A stretch of DNA of 64,000 bases from Corynebacterium terpenotabidum Y-11 (GCF_000418365.1 NC_021663.1:2294001-2358000), one strand, 5' to 3'. Positions 39,714-49,337 are shown, counted from the stretch's first letter. Notes: generated from the letters alone by a model not told the origin. Numbers and translations: made by a program.

Positions 39714-40430
39714 CTACGCCGTCGCGCCGTCGAGGATCGCCGCGGGGGCGGAGACACCCAGCCGGGTCGCCCCGGCGTCCACCATCGCCACGGCGGTATC
39801 CCAGTCCCGGATCCCGCCGGAGGCCTTCACCCCGAGGACACGGTGTCCGACCGCCTGCCGACTGCGCGCCCCGACCTCCTCGGCCATGATCCGCACCGCC
39901 TCCACCGTCGCCCCACCTGCCGGGTGGAACCCGGTAGACGTCTTCACGTAGTCCGCCCCCGCCGTCGCCGCCGCCCGGCACGCCGTCCGCAACTGGGCCT
40001 CACTGAGCAGGGCAGACTCGACGATGACCTTCAGCACCACCGGTGACGGCACCGCCTCGCGCACGGTGACGATCTCACTGATGAGGGCGTTGATGTCCCC
40101 GTCATCCCCCGCCAACGCATGGGCGATATCGATGACCATGTCGATCTCCTCCGCCCCGTTGTCGACCGCCAGCCGCGCCTCGGCGGCTTTCACCAGCGGA
40201 TGATGTTTCCCGGAGGGGAATCCCACCACCGTGGCGACCCGGAGAGTGTCCGGGATGTCCCGCAGCGGCAACATCGACGGGGAGACGCAGACCGCGGCAC
40301 AGCCCATCGCCGCGGCGTCCGCCACCAGCGCATCGACATCGGCGCGGGACGCCTCAGGCTTGAGCAGGGTGGCGTCCATCAGGGACGCCATCTGCCGACG
40401 CGTCAGGGATGACGCCGGGGCGGGGCTCAC
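39714..40430 (-). CDS. deoC: Deoxyribose-phosphate aldolase
   Basis: A 238-residue class I aldolase that cleaves 2-deoxyribose 5-phosphate to acetaldehyde and glyceraldehyde 3-phosphate. It has the DATLLKPEA start, VVGFPSGKH, the catalytic Asp in VIDIAHAL, the lysine in [11 protein letters not shown], and the Schiff-base segment [14 protein letters not shown] with VKASGGIRD. The GTG overlaps the stop of the DUF2516 gene (GTGA). Confidence 0.95.
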   Translation of the reverse strand: MSPAPASSLTRRQMASLMDATLLKPEASRADVDALVADAAAMGCAAVCVSPSMLPLRDIPDTLRVATVVGFPSGKHHPLVKAAEARLAVDNGAEEIDMVIDIAHALAGDDGDINALISEIVTVREAVPSPVVLKVIVESALLSEAQLRTACRAAATAGADYVKTSTGFHPAGGATVEAVRIMAEEVGARSRQAVGHRVLGVKASGGIRDWDTAVAMVDAGATRLGVSAPAAILDGATA

Positions 40431-40729
40431 TGGGCGTTCCCCAACGCCTCACGGATACCCGGACGCACGTCCTGCCAGTACACACCGACGACCACCGCCC
40501 CGATGATCCAGACGAACTGGATCCCCAGCGGGACCAGCAGCACGATGCCGAGCGCCGAGCCGCCGAGGGCGAGGATCCAGTTCTGCTTCTTCCGGTCGAT
40601 GACGTAGAAGGCGTCCTCCCGGGTGAGAGCAGCCTGGATCGCACCGACGACCGCCAGGATGACGATGGCAGCTTCGATGACGAGGAGCATCCAGCTCAGG
40701 GCAAGGAATCCGTAGATGACGACGTCCAT
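40427..40729 (-). CDS. DUF2516 family small membrane protein
   Basis: A 100-residue protein with two or three hydrophobic helices ([57 protein letters not shown]), the DUF2516 pattern known next to deoC in actinobacteria. TAGACT stands 8 nt before the ATG, suggesting a leaderless promoter. It overlaps deoC by 4 nt. Function unknown. Confidence 0.85.
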   Translation of the reverse strand: MDVVIYGFLALSWMLLVIEAAIVILAVVGAIQAALTREDAFYVIDRKKQNWILALGGSALGIVLLVPLGIQFVWIIGAVVVGVYWQDVRPGIREALGNAQ

Positions 40730-40762
40730 GCCGACAGAGTCTACCGGCCCGTCCGGAAACGC

Positions 40763-42169
40763 TCAGAAGAGGCCGAGGACGAGTTCCGAGAGGGTGTAGA
40801 TCAGCAGGCCCGCCAGCGCGCCGACGACGGTGCCGTTGATCCGGATGTACTGGAGGTCCTTGCCGACCATCAACTCGATCCGGCTCGATGCCTCATCGGC
40901 GTCCCACCGCTCCACGGTCTCGCCGATGATGCTGGTGACCTCCCCGGCGTAGTTCTCCGCGAGGTAGGAAGCCCCACGGACGATGCGTCCCTCCAGGTCA
41001 GCCCGCAGTTCCGGCTCGGTACGCACCCTGGTCGCAAACTCGGTGACCCAGTCCACGATCTTCCGCCGCAGCAGGGACTCCGGGTCGCGCGCCATCTCCG
41101 TCAACGTGGACCGCACATTCTCCCAGAGAGACGCCGGCAGCCCCTGGACCGGCGCGGAGCCGAGGATGTCGGATTTCAGGCCCTCGACCCGGGTGATCAT
41201 GGTCGCGTCATGCTGCAGATCCTGGGACAGCTGATGCAGGAACCGGCGAATGGCGTGGCGTGCCTCATGGTCCGGATCGGACCGCACCTCGTGGGTGAAG
41301 GCGACGATCTCCCGATGGACCTTGTCGCCGACCAGGTCACGGACGAACTTCGGCGCCCACGACGGGGTCCGTTCGTCCAGGAGCCGGGCGACGGTGTCAC
41401 CGCTGGTGGCCGCCTTCTCGTCCAACCAGATGACCACCGCCTCCACCCCAGGCTCGACCCGCCCTTCCGCGATCAGCTGTTCCAGGGCACGCCCCAGCGG
41501 TGGGCCCCAGGCCGGCTCCGCGGCCTTGTCGAGGAGAAGAGTGTGCAGGATCTGCTCCGCCTCGGCCGGGTCGATCCCGTTGACGACCAGATCGATGAGC
41601 TTCCCGACCTCCCGGCCCGTGCGTTGCGCACCTCCCTGATCGAGCACCCAGTCAGCCGCCCGCTCCGGAATGTGGGCTTCCTCGAGTTTCCGGGCGATGA
41701 GGGTAGCGTTGAGGAAGTTCTCGCCGACGAACTCGCTGAGCGCGTAGCCGACCTGGTCCTTCTTCTCCTTGATGATCGCCGTGTGCGGGATGGGGAGGCC
41801 CATCGGCTTACGGAACAGGGCGGTGACGGCGAACCAGTCGGCCAGGGCACCGACCATGCCGGCTTCACTGGCGGCACGGAGATAGCCGGTCCATCCGCCG
41901 TCCCGACCGGTGGCCTCCAACCAGCGGCAGAAGAGATAGATCACGGTGGCGACAACGAGGAAGCTCGTCGCCAGGGTCTTCTTCCGGCGGAGCTCCTGAC
42001 GCCGTTGGGCCTCCGCCTCCGGTGTGGGGCCGGGGACCGGGAGGGATCCCGGCGCAGCAGTGTGCGCAGCGCTGTGCTCAGCGGTGTGCGCAGCCGTGCG
42101 CTCGGCAGCGTCCTCAGCGTCGGGTCGGCGATCGTCTGCGGAATCGGTAGGGGTGTGTGCGGTACTCAT
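40763..42169 (-). CDS. DUF445 family membrane protein
   Basis: A 468-residue protein. The head is a low-complexity Ala/His/Thr/Glu region (residues 1-60). Next comes a first helix (ATSFLVVATVIYLFCRWL), then the conserved AASEAGMVGALADWFAVTALFRKPMGLPIPHTAI segment that defines DUF445. A long helical soluble middle part follows, and a final helix (GTVVGALAGLLIYTLSELVLGLF). The ATG at 42169 has GATACT about 7 nt upstream. The family is widespread and its function is not established. Confidence 0.88.
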   Translation of the reverse strand: MSTAHTPTDSADDRRPDAEDAAERTAAHTAEHSAAHTAAPGSLPVPGPTPEAEAQRRQELRRKKTLATSFLVVATVIYLFCRWLEATGRDGGWTGYLRAASEAGMVGALADWFAVTALFRKPMGLPIPHTAIIKEKKDQVGYALSEFVGENFLNATLIARKLEEAHIPERAADWVLDQGGAQRTGREVGKLIDLVVNGIDPAEAEQILHTLLLDKAAEPAWGPPLGRALEQLIAEGRVEPGVEAVVIWLDEKAATSGDTVARLLDERTPSWAPKFVRDLVGDKVHREIVAFTHEVRSDPDHEARHAIRRFLHQLSQDLQHDATMITRVEGLKSDILGSAPVQGLPASLWENVRSTLTEMARDPESLLRRKIVDWVTEFATRVRTEPELRADLEGRIVRGASYLAENYAGEVTSIIGETVERWDADEASSRIELMVGKDLQYIRINGTVVGALAGLLIYTLSELVLGLF

Positions 42170-42310
42170 CTCCACCAGTATCCCCCACCCCGGCATGACC
42201 GACGCCCCCGATCCCCCACCGCAGTCAACGGTGGAGGACGCGGAGGCGTCGGTGTGGAGGTGCCGGAACTGTCCGGCGCAGTCGGGGTACCGGAGTACTC
42301 CGACCGGTCA

Positions 42311-42328
42311 GGGGCGCGACCGCGCCCC
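42311..42328 (-). terminator. Short GC hairpin between two minus-strand genes
   Basis: GGGGCGCG and CGCGCCCC around a 2-nt loop, beginning 9 nt after the stop of the small membrane protein gene. There is no T-run, so only a possible terminator. Confidence 0.4.
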
Positions 42329-42336
42329 GTCAGGTC

Positions 42337-42678
42337 TTACTGGATCCGACCGGTGGCCTTCGTGTAGGCCCGGTAGTTGCGCCGACCGATGCGGACACAT
42401 ACGCCACCCAGAATGAAAGCCAGGAGGGCGGCGGCCAGTCCGATCCAACCGATGAGGTAGCCTTCATCGGCCATCGGGGAGGTCGTGTCCGAACCGGCGG
42501 CGAAGCCGTACACGAAGGTGCCGAAGCCCGCCAGGGACACGAGGATCAGGCCCATCCCGATCCAGGTGGCGCTGCGTTGCAGCGACGAGTGGGGTGCGTC
42601 GAACGTGGAAGGTACGAAACCGTCCAGGTAGTCGAGCTCACCAGGGGTCTTAACCTCCAGGGCGCCGTGCGCAGACAT
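42337..42678 (-). CDS. Small membrane protein next to sdh, hypothetical
   Basis: A 113-residue protein with two membrane helices (ATWIGMGLILVSLAGFGTFVYGF at about 38-60; LIGWIGLAAALLAFILGGVCV at about 74-94) and a basic tail RIGRRNYRAYTKATGRIQ. The ATG is preceded by GAGGAAAG. It is separated from sdhB by two hairpins, so it is probably its own unit. I do not recognise the family; a link with the respiratory chain rests only on position. Confidence 0.75.
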   Translation of the reverse strand: MSAHGALEVKTPGELDYLDGFVPSTFDAPHSSLQRSATWIGMGLILVSLAGFGTFVYGFAAGSDTTSPMADEGYLIGWIGLAAALLAFILGGVCVRIGRRNYRAYTKATGRIQ

Positions 42679-42780
42679 ACTTTCCTCTTTCGTCGGTGTG
42701 GAAAACCGGTGTCGAATACACAGTCTAGAGCACCCCGCCCCCGCTACCGAAGCAGCGCGAGCGTCACGGGGTGGCATCCT

Positions 42781-42827
42781 CCCCCGTATGCGGGGGCCGT
42801 GGCGTCCCGCACACGAGGCGCGGGACG
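42781..42827 (-). terminator. Tandem hairpins terminating sdhCAB
   Basis: Two adjacent inverted repeats lie 34-80 nt beyond the sdhB stop. They are CGTCCCGC/GCGGGACG (42803-42827, 9-nt loop) and CCCCCG-TATG-CGGGGG (42781-42796). No clear T-run follows. Confidence 0.6.
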
Positions 42828-42860
42828 TGTCCGGACGTACGCGACGGTCGGGCGGACGAC

Positions 42861-43610
42861 CTAGTCGTCCTTGCCGCGCAGGGCGGCGCGGGCGCGTTCC
42901 TTGGTGATCGCGGCGACGGCGGTCAGCGGGATACCTGCCGGGCAGACATCGGCGCACTCACCGAACAGCGAGCAGGGACCGAAGGTGCCCTCGACCTCGT
43001 CGACCATCTTCTTGGCACGGCGGCCACGCTCCATCCGGCCCAGCGGGGACAGGGTGAGGTGGACCAGCTTGGCGCCGGTGAACAGGTGCGCAGCACCGTT
43101 CGGGCAGGCCGCCACGCAGGCGCCACAGCCGATGCAGGCCGCGTGGTCGAGCGCGAGCTCGGCGTCATGGTGGTTGACCAGGAGGTGGTCGGCGTCCGGA
43201 GCGGTACCGGCGACGATCGAGACGAAGCCGCCCTTCTCCATGACACGGTCCAGGGCGGACCGGTCGACGACCATGTCCTTGATGACCGGGTACGCGGCCG
43301 AGCGCAGCGGCTCGAGCTTGATGGAGTCGCCGTCATTGAAGCTGAAGAGACGCTGCTGACAGGCCGGCTTGTTCTGGTCCGGGCCGTGGGGACGGCCGTT
43401 GACCAGGAGGCCACACGTACCGCAGATACCCTCGCGACAGTCGGAGGCGAAGGCGAAGGGCTCCTTGCCAGCCTCGACGTAGCCGGTGTTCACGTGGTCG
43501 AGCAGCTCCAGGATGGACATGGACTCGACGGCGTCGGGGACGTCCACGGACTCGAAGTGGCCCGCCGAATTGCGGTCCGCCTGCCGCCAGATTTCAAGAT
43601 GCAGTTTCAT
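42861..43610 (-). CDS. sdhB: Succinate dehydrogenase iron-sulfur subunit
   Basis: A 249-residue protein. The plant-type [2Fe-2S] site is in SDCREGICGTCG with its last Cys in KPACQQR. The C-terminal [4Fe-4S]/[3Fe-4S] motifs are CIGCGACVAACPNGA and CADVCPAGI. The start MKLHLEIWRQ is like that of C. glutamicum SdhB. ATG 43610 overlaps the sdhA TGA by one base; GTG 43613 is one codon upstream. It transfers electrons from the flavin to quinone. Confidence 0.96.
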   Translation of the reverse strand: MKLHLEIWRQADRNSAGHFESVDVPDAVESMSILELLDHVNTGYVEAGKEPFAFASDCREGICGTCGLLVNGRPHGPDQNKPACQQRLFSFNDGDSIKLEPLRSAAYPVIKDMVVDRSALDRVMEKGGFVSIVAGTAPDADHLLVNHHDAELALDHAACIGCGACVAACPNGAAHLFTGAKLVHLTLSPLGRMERGRRAKKMVDEVEGTFGPCSLFGECADVCPAGIPLTAVAAITKERARAALRGKDD

Positions 43611-45643
43611 CACTTGTAGTTCCTTGTCATCAGCGGGATGCGATCGAAGTACAGCGGCTCAGAGTGCCGGATGAACTTCTCGTCACCAGCCGGTTCCCAT
43701 GCGGAGACGAAGCACCAGTTGTCGTCGTCGCGCTTCGCCTCGCCTTCCTCGTCAAGGTGGTCCTCGCGGTAGTGCGCGCCACAGGACTCGTCACGGTCCA
43801 GGGCGTCCACACACATCAGCTCACCGAGGTCCAGGTAGTCGGCCACGCGAATCGCGTACTCGAGCTGCTGGTTCATCTCAGCGGTGCCGCCGGGGACGAA
43901 GACGTTCTCCCAGAAGTCCTTGCGGACCGCCCGGATCTCCTCGATGCCCTCGGCCATGTCCTCGACATTGCGGGCCACACCACAGCAGCGGTAGAGGATC
44001 TCACCGAGCTGGCGGTGGTAGTACTCCGCACCGTGCGGGTTCGGGCCACGGATCGAGAGGATCTTCTCCAGGCGGTCCTCGGTACGCTTCAGCGCGGCCT
44101 TCGCGGCGTCGGACTCCGGATCCGGAACCTCGGTACCCAGCAGCGGGGCGAGGTAGTTCGGGATGGTGAAGGGCAGGGTGAACCAGCCTTCCACGGAGGA
44201 GGACAGCAGCGAGTTCGCGCCGAGGCGGTTCGCACCGTGGTACATCCAGGAGGACTCACCGGAGCAGAAGAGGCCCTGGATCGAGGTCATCTCGTGGAAG
44301 TCGGTCCACAGGCCACCCATGGTGTAGTGGCAGGTCGGGGCGATACGCATCGGGGTCTTGTAAGCGTCGTCCCCGATGGCCTCTTCGTACATCTGGATGA
44401 GGTTGGAGTACCGCTCGCGGATGACGTTCTCACCGAGGTTCTTGATGGCGTGGGTGAGGTCGAGGTAGACCGAGTTCTTCTTCGGGCCGACGCCGTAGCC
44501 ACCGTTGATCTGCTGCGCGTTCGCACGGGAGGCGATGTCACGCGGCACCAGGTTGCCGAAGGCCGGGTAGCGGCGCTCGAGGAAGTAGTCGCGCTCGTCC
44601 TCGGGAATGGTCATCGGGTCGCGCTGGTCGTCCTTGGCGGACGGGGTCCAGATGCGGCCGTCGTTACGCAGCGACTCGGACATGAGGATCGTCTTCGACT
44701 GCCAGTCCGAGTTGACCGGGAGGCCGGTCGGGTGGAACTGCACGAAGGACGGGGACGCCATGTAGGCACCCTGCTCGTAGGCACGCATAATCGCGCTGGC
44801 GTTGGAGTTCTTGGCCAGGGTCGACATGTGGTACACGTTGCCGTAACCGCCGGTGGCGAGCACGGTGACGTGGCCGGTGTGGACGGACAGCTCACCGGTG
44901 ATGATATTCCGGGTGACGATGCCTTTGCACACGCCGTCCTCGACGATGACGTCCTGGACGTCCGAGTGGGTGAAGATCTCCACGTTGCCGGCACCGATCT
45001 GGCGGTACAGGGCGGAGGTCGTCGCCAGCTGCAGCTGCTGGCCGGTCTGACCACGGGTGTAGAAGGTGCGGGACACCTGCACACCACCGAAGGAACGGTT
45101 GGCCAGGGTTCCACCGTACTCACGGGAGAACGGGGCGCCGATGGCGTTGATGTGGTCGATGACGCGACCGGACTCCATCGCCAGGCGCCAGCAGTCGTTC
45201 TCGCGGCAACGGTAGTCGCCGCCCTTGACCGTGTCCTTGGTGTGGTTGTAGGTCGAGTCGTTGTCCAGGCGCTTGGAGCGCGAGGAGTTGACGCCACCCT
45301 GCGCGGCAATGGAGTGCGCGCGGCGGGGGCTGTCGTGGTACGTGAAGACCTTCACGTCGTAGCCGAGCTCACCGAGTGCAGCGGCGGCGGCACCACCGGC
45401 GAGGCCGGTACCGACGATCAGGACCTTGAACTTCGCGCGGTTCAGCGGGGAGACCAGCTTGAAGTGTTCCTTGTCGTACTGCCACTGCTGCTGCTGTCCG
45501 ACCTCGTGCGGGGCGTTGTCACCGATGACCTTGCCGACGGACACGCCGTCGACCTTGGACTCAGGCGCGCTGAACGCGGCAAGTGCCTCGTCGTAGTTGA
45601 AGTCAGCGGTCTGGTTGTGCGGGTGGGGCTTGCTTGTTCCCAT
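43610..45643 (-). CDS. sdhA: Succinate dehydrogenase flavoprotein subunit
   Basis: A 677-residue flavoprotein oxidising succinate to fumarate. It has the FAD motif VLIVGTGLAGGAAAAALGELGY, covalent-FAD histidine H110 in RRAHSIAAQGG, FVQFHPTGLP, RFxNL-like YPAFGNLVPRDIASR, and the active-site HYTMGG. The length and C-terminal extension fit the corynebacterial Bacillus-type enzyme. AAGGAGAAG precedes the ATG. It is the second gene of sdhCAB. Confidence 0.97.
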   Translation of the reverse strand: MGTSKPHPHNQTADFNYDEALAAFSAPESKVDGVSVGKVIGDNAPHEVGQQQQWQYDKEHFKLVSPLNRAKFKVLIVGTGLAGGAAAAALGELGYDVKVFTYHDSPRRAHSIAAQGGVNSSRSKRLDNDSTYNHTKDTVKGGDYRCRENDCWRLAMESGRVIDHINAIGAPFSREYGGTLANRSFGGVQVSRTFYTRGQTGQQLQLATTSALYRQIGAGNVEIFTHSDVQDVIVEDGVCKGIVTRNIITGELSVHTGHVTVLATGGYGNVYHMSTLAKNSNASAIMRAYEQGAYMASPSFVQFHPTGLPVNSDWQSKTILMSESLRNDGRIWTPSAKDDQRDPMTIPEDERDYFLERRYPAFGNLVPRDIASRANAQQINGGYGVGPKKNSVYLDLTHAIKNLGENVIRERYSNLIQMYEEAIGDDAYKTPMRIAPTCHYTMGGLWTDFHEMTSIQGLFCSGESSWMYHGANRLGANSLLSSSVEGWFTLPFTIPNYLAPLLGTEVPDPESDAAKAALKRTEDRLEKILSIRGPNPHGAEYYHRQLGEILYRCCGVARNVEDMAEGIEEIRAVRKDFWENVFVPGGTAEMNQQLEYAIRVADYLDLGELMCVDALDRDESCGAHYREDHLDEEGEAKRDDDNWCFVSAWEPAGDEKFIRHSEPLYFDRIPLMTRNYK

Positions 45644-45671
45644 GGTGTTCTCTTCTCCTTGTCCAGATCCG

Positions 45672-46412
45672 TCAGCTTCCGAAACCGCAGAGCACGGCCA
45701 GCGGGATCGAGATGTTGCCGATCATGACGATGGCCGGGAGCAGGTACGCGATCCACAGCACGACCTGGCGGGTGCGGTGCCCGGTAATACCCAGGTCCGA
45801 AGACGCCAGCCAGATACCGTGCGAGGCGTGCAGGAAGAGCACGACCATGCACAGAATGTAGAAGATCGCGACGACCGGACGGTCGAAGGACGCCACGAGG
45901 TTGGCGTAGGCCTGGCCGGACTCGAACGTGTCGGAGGACACGCCCTTGCCGATGGTCAGATCCAGGATGTGGAAGATGATGAAGAGCAGCAGCACCGAAC
46001 CGGTGCCCAGCATGGAGCTGGCGGTGAAGGTGTTGAAGTTCCGCACCTTGCCGTAGCGCTTCTCCGACCCGCGGGACTGCTTCGACCGGGCCTTCAGGGC
46101 GAAAGCGCAGTAGACATGCAGGACGAGACAGATAATCAGGATGACGCGCAGGATCCACAGCACGGTCTCATGGGGGAAGATCGGCTCACCCATGCGCCGC
46201 AGGAAGTGGGCGTACTCGTCGAAGTGTTCCTCACCGGTGTAGACCTTCAGGTTCCCCACCATGTGGAAGAGGACGAAAAGAACGAAGACGATGCCAGTCA
46301 CGGCCATCGTCAGCTTCATCGCCCAGGACGGGAAATCAGGCTTTTCCCGCAGCGGTTTAATGTTCAGCTTCCCGTGCTCCAGTGCAACGGGATCATCGTA
46401 TTTCACAGTCAT
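45672..46412 (-). CDS. sdhC: Succinate dehydrogenase cytochrome b subunit
   Basis: A 246-residue membrane anchor with five helices and conserved histidines for heme (LFVLFHMVGNLK, CLVLHVYCAF, FIIFHILDLT, LFLHASHGIWLAS), the Bacillus-type SdhC. It receives electrons from SdhB and reduces menaquinone, whose synthesis genes menE/menA are also in this window. GGAGGT lies before the ATG. It is the first gene of the operon, with a GlxR-like site upstream. Confidence 0.94.
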   Translation of the reverse strand: MTVKYDDPVALEHGKLNIKPLREKPDFPSWAMKLTMAVTGIVFVLFVLFHMVGNLKVYTGEEHFDEYAHFLRRMGEPIFPHETVLWILRVILIICLVLHVYCAFALKARSKQSRGSEKRYGKVRNFNTFTASSMLGTGSVLLLFIIFHILDLTIGKGVSSDTFESGQAYANLVASFDRPVVAIFYILCMVVLFLHASHGIWLASSDLGITGHRTRQVVLWIAYLLPAIVMIGNISIPLAVLCGFGS

Positions 46413-46478
46413 GGCACCTCCAGTGTCCACCACACTGTACGACTGACAGAGTGGCAAACACTAACCGGACCCCCGTCA

Positions 46479-46494
46479 GGTGAAAAAGATCACA
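46479..46494. promoter_or_regulatory. GlxR (CRP-type) operator candidate upstream of sdhC
   Basis: The minus strand reads TGTGATCTTTTTCACC, 15 of 16 positions consistent with the corynebacterial GlxR consensus TGTGANNTNNNTCACA (last base C, not A). It is 67-82 nt before the sdhC ATG. GlxR control of sdhCAB is known in C. glutamicum. Confidence 0.65.
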
Positions 46495-46526
46495 CTTCAA
46501 CGGTACGACCGTTCTGTGAACTCGAG

Positions 46527-46557
46527 ATTATGCAGGTTACGGGCACAAAAAGTGCCC
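46527..46557 (-). promoter_or_regulatory. Probable sdhC promoter with overlapping inverted repeat
   Basis: The minus strand has CATAAT (46527-46532) as a -10 candidate. Just upstream lies a perfect inverted repeat GGGCAC-N5-GTGCCC (46541-46557), in the -35 region, which looks like an operator for a dimeric regulator. The GlxR-like site lies downstream of the -10, where it could repress. Confidence 0.45.
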
Positions 46558-46584
46558 TAGAAAAGTGAGGTTCGCCTGTCCTTC

Positions 46585-46613
46585 CACGGCGGGCATCCCC
46601 CCTACCCGCCGTG
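46585..46613 (-). terminator. Hairpin after the GH65 gene
   Basis: A 9-bp perfect stem (CACGGCGGG/CCCGCCGTG) with an 11-nt loop, 28 nt after the GH65 stop and before the sdh promoter region. It probably separates the two transcripts. Confidence 0.55.
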
Positions 46614-46640
46614 ACCCCCACCACTAAACGTATGTCCCCA

Positions 46641-49337
46641 TCACTTTTCGACGGAAACGACATCCACCGGCATGCCGGCCTCCACGAGCCCCTGTTCCTC
46701 GCTGACGAGCGTGGTGACGCCCTCGACCCGCACCGGGTCCCGCCCGATGACGACCTCCTGACCGAGGACCGTCACCGGCCCGACGAGTCCCTCGCCACCG
46801 CTGACGATCTGCAGCTCCACCGAGCCCTCCCGGACCGTCACCCGTACCTGGTATCCCTGGAGCGTCAGGTTGTACTCCAGCACCTCCCACTCCGCAGGCA
46901 GCCGCGGGTCAATGCTGAACCGGCCGTAGTCGTCCCGGAAACCGCCGAAGCCGAAGACCAGCGCGCTCCACACCCCGCCGCAGGACGCGATGTGCACCCC
47001 GTCGGCACTGTTGTGGTGCAGGTTCTCCAGGTCCAGGAACAGACCCCGGAGGAAGAAGTCCATCGCCGTGTCACGGAAGCCGAGTTCGGCGGCCATGATG
47101 GACTGCACCACCGCCGACAGGGAGGAGTCCCCCGTCGTCAACCGGTCGTAATAGGCGTAGTCCCGCTTCTTGACCTCGGTCGGCATGTCGCGTCCCTGGA
47201 GGAACAGTGCGAGCACCACATCAGCCTGCTTGAGTACCTGGTACCGATAGATCGTCAGCGGGTGGTAGTGCAGCAGCAGCGGACGCTTCGGCGCCTCCGC
47301 CGGATCGTCGAGGGTCCACAGCTGCCGGTTGAGGAACTGGTCATCCTGCGGGTGGATCTGCATCTTCTCGTCGAAGGGGATGTACATCGTCGCCGCCGCC
47401 CGCTCCCACAGGTCGAGCTCATCCTCCGACAGGCCGCTGCGGTCCACCAACTCCTGGAAGGCCTCCGGCCGTTCCTCCCTCATCTGGCGTGCGACCTCCG
47501 CCGCAACCCGGAGGTTGTACTGGGCCATCACATTTGTGTAGAGGTTGTTGTTCACCACAGTGGTGTACTCGTCCGGACCGGTCACGGAGTGGATCTGGAA
47601 CTTCTCCCCCCGCGAGTCGAAGAACCCCAGCGACATGAAGAAGCGGGCGGTACCAACGAGGATGTCGATGCCCTCGTCCAGCAGGAACTCGGTGTCCCCA
47701 GTGGCGTAGACGTACTTCATCAGGGCGTACGTGATGTCCGCGTCGATGTGGTACTGCGCCGTCCCTGCCGCGTAGTAGGCGCTCGACTCGTGTCCGTTGA
47801 TCGTCCGCCACGGAAACAAGACGCCGTCATGGGACAGCTCCCGGGCACGGGCCTTTGCCGAGGGCAGCATGAGGTAGCGGAACCGCAGCGCGTTCCGGGA
47901 GAACTGCGGGCTGGTGTAGGTGAGGAATGGCAGTGCATAGACCTCCGTGTCCCAGAAGTAGTGGCCGCCGTAGCCGGACCCGGTGAGCCCCTTCGCCGGG
48001 ATGCCCTGCGTCTCCGCCCGGGCGGACGCCTGGATCAGCTGGAAGAGGTTCCACCGGATCGCCTGCTGCAGCTCCGGGTGCCCCGGCACCCGCACATCGG
48101 ACCGACGCCAGAACTTCCCCAACCAGTCGGCCTGGTTGACCTGTAGTGTCCGGTATCCGACCTGACGGGCACGGTTGATCGTCCGGGCACAGCGGAAGGC
48201 CAGTTCCTCGGCCGAGACGTGGCGCGAGGAATGGTAGGCGACGAACTTCTCCAGTCGCATCCGCAGACCGCGGGTCCCGTCGACGTGGTACACCACCCGT
48301 GCCACGTCATCGCGCATCTCGGTGTGGATCTCCACCCCGCCCACCGCATCGGAGGACGCGCCGGTCGCCGAACCGCCGGTGCCCTGGGCCTGGGTGATGT
48401 CGAGCACGTGGTCCATGCTCACCGCCACCGTCATGCCCGAGTTCGTCACCCGGTAGCCCAGCGTCACCCGCTGGTCCTCGGAGCTGGCCCGGTAGGTCGG
48501 CTGGAACACCCGACCGGCGATCTTCTCCGCCTTGCGCGGGTCCGCCCCGCCGTTGACGTCGGAAGCCGCAGCGCGTGCCCGGTGTTCCGACTCCGCGGAA
48601 CTGGCGTAGGTGTCGAGGATGCTGGAGAACTCGTCCTCCCCGTCCTGCCGGTTGAGGATCTGCGAGGAGATCACCACGGCGGCGTCCGCGTCCAGCAGCT
48701 CGACCTCCAGGCTCATCAGTGCCAGGTGCCGCTCCTGGAAGGAGACCATCCGGTCGGTGACGACCCGGACGCGCTTGCCGGACTGGGTGCGCCAGATGAA
48801 GCTGCGCCGTTCCACCCCCTCGCGGAAGTCGAGGGTACGGCCGTAGTCCTCGATCTCTGCCACGCCGAGGCGCAGCGGCTCATCGTCGATGTACAGTCGC
48901 ATCGCCTTGGCGTCCGGGACCTGGACGATGGTCTGGCCCTCGCGGGCGAAACCGTAGGCGTCCTCCGCATGCTCGATGTTCCATGTCTCGTGGACACCGT
49001 TGATGAAAGTTCCGTGCTCGTGGGAGTCGCGTCCCTCCGGGGGATTTCCGCGCAGGCCGAGGTAGCCGTTCGACAGCGCGAAGAGGGTTTCCGACAGACC
49101 CAGTTCCTCGTCCGTCTTCCCCGGACGCCGCTCATGCCAACCCCACTCGTCGACCGGATGCCGTTTCCGGTTGACCCGGTCCAACGGATCGACGTCGTCG
49201 AGATGCACATCGGTCCGGTATCCCGGCGGGAAGTACTCCGACAGGTCAGGGGCAACCTCACCGTCGGCGACCGGGCTGCTCATCACGGAGGCGACGCGAC
49301 GGCGCGCGGCCAGGAAGGCGTCGAGGTGGTCAGTCAT
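46641..49337 (-). CDS. Glycoside hydrolase family 65 protein (maltose/trehalose/kojibiose phosphorylase type)
   Basis: An 898-residue GH65 protein. The N-terminal super-sandwich domain holds SETLFALSNGYLGLRGN. The (alpha/alpha)6 domain has TGSGYGGHYFWDTEVYALPF and the catalytic glutamate E590 in TGPDEYTTVVNNN, followed by KQADVVLALFLQG. Enzymes of this family phosphorolyse alpha-glucosyl disaccharides to beta-glucose 1-phosphate and glucose; the sequence alone does not settle which disaccharide. The ATG overlaps the stop of the beta-phosphoglucomutase gene by 4 nt, the enzyme that uses the product. Confidence 0.9.
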   Translation of the reverse strand: MTDHLDAFLAARRRVASVMSSPVADGEVAPDLSEYFPPGYRTDVHLDDVDPLDRVNRKRHPVDEWGWHERRPGKTDEELGLSETLFALSNGYLGLRGNPPEGRDSHEHGTFINGVHETWNIEHAEDAYGFAREGQTIVQVPDAKAMRLYIDDEPLRLGVAEIEDYGRTLDFREGVERRSFIWRTQSGKRVRVVTDRMVSFQERHLALMSLEVELLDADAAVVISSQILNRQDGEDEFSSILDTYASSAESEHRARAAASDVNGGADPRKAEKIAGRVFQPTYRASSEDQRVTLGYRVTNSGMTVAVSMDHVLDITQAQGTGGSATGASSDAVGGVEIHTEMRDDVARVVYHVDGTRGLRMRLEKFVAYHSSRHVSAEELAFRCARTINRARQVGYRTLQVNQADWLGKFWRRSDVRVPGHPELQQAIRWNLFQLIQASARAETQGIPAKGLTGSGYGGHYFWDTEVYALPFLTYTSPQFSRNALRFRYLMLPSAKARARELSHDGVLFPWRTINGHESSAYYAAGTAQYHIDADITYALMKYVYATGDTEFLLDEGIDILVGTARFFMSLGFFDSRGEKFQIHSVTGPDEYTTVVNNNLYTNVMAQYNLRVAAEVARQMREERPEAFQELVDRSGLSEDELDLWERAAATMYIPFDEKMQIHPQDDQFLNRQLWTLDDPAEAPKRPLLLHYHPLTIYRYQVLKQADVVLALFLQGRDMPTEVKKRDYAYYDRLTTGDSSLSAVVQSIMAAELGFRDTAMDFFLRGLFLDLENLHHNSADGVHIASCGGVWSALVFGFGGFRDDYGRFSIDPRLPAEWEVLEYNLTLQGYQVRVTVREGSVELQIVSGGEGLVGPVTVLGQEVVIGRDPVRVEGVTTLVSEEQGLVEAGMPVDVVSVEK

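Noticed and set aside
42262..42304. Short palindromes (TGCCGGA/TCCGGCGCA, CGGAGTACTCCG) between the DUF445 gene and the next gene
   Set aside because: They are short and expected at this base composition, and there is no supporting promoter or conserved spacing.
43664..45727. A 687-codon open frame opposite sdhA
   Set aside because: Antisense artefact of codon bias: sdhA is unambiguous and the antisense product has no recognisable domain or ribosome binding site.
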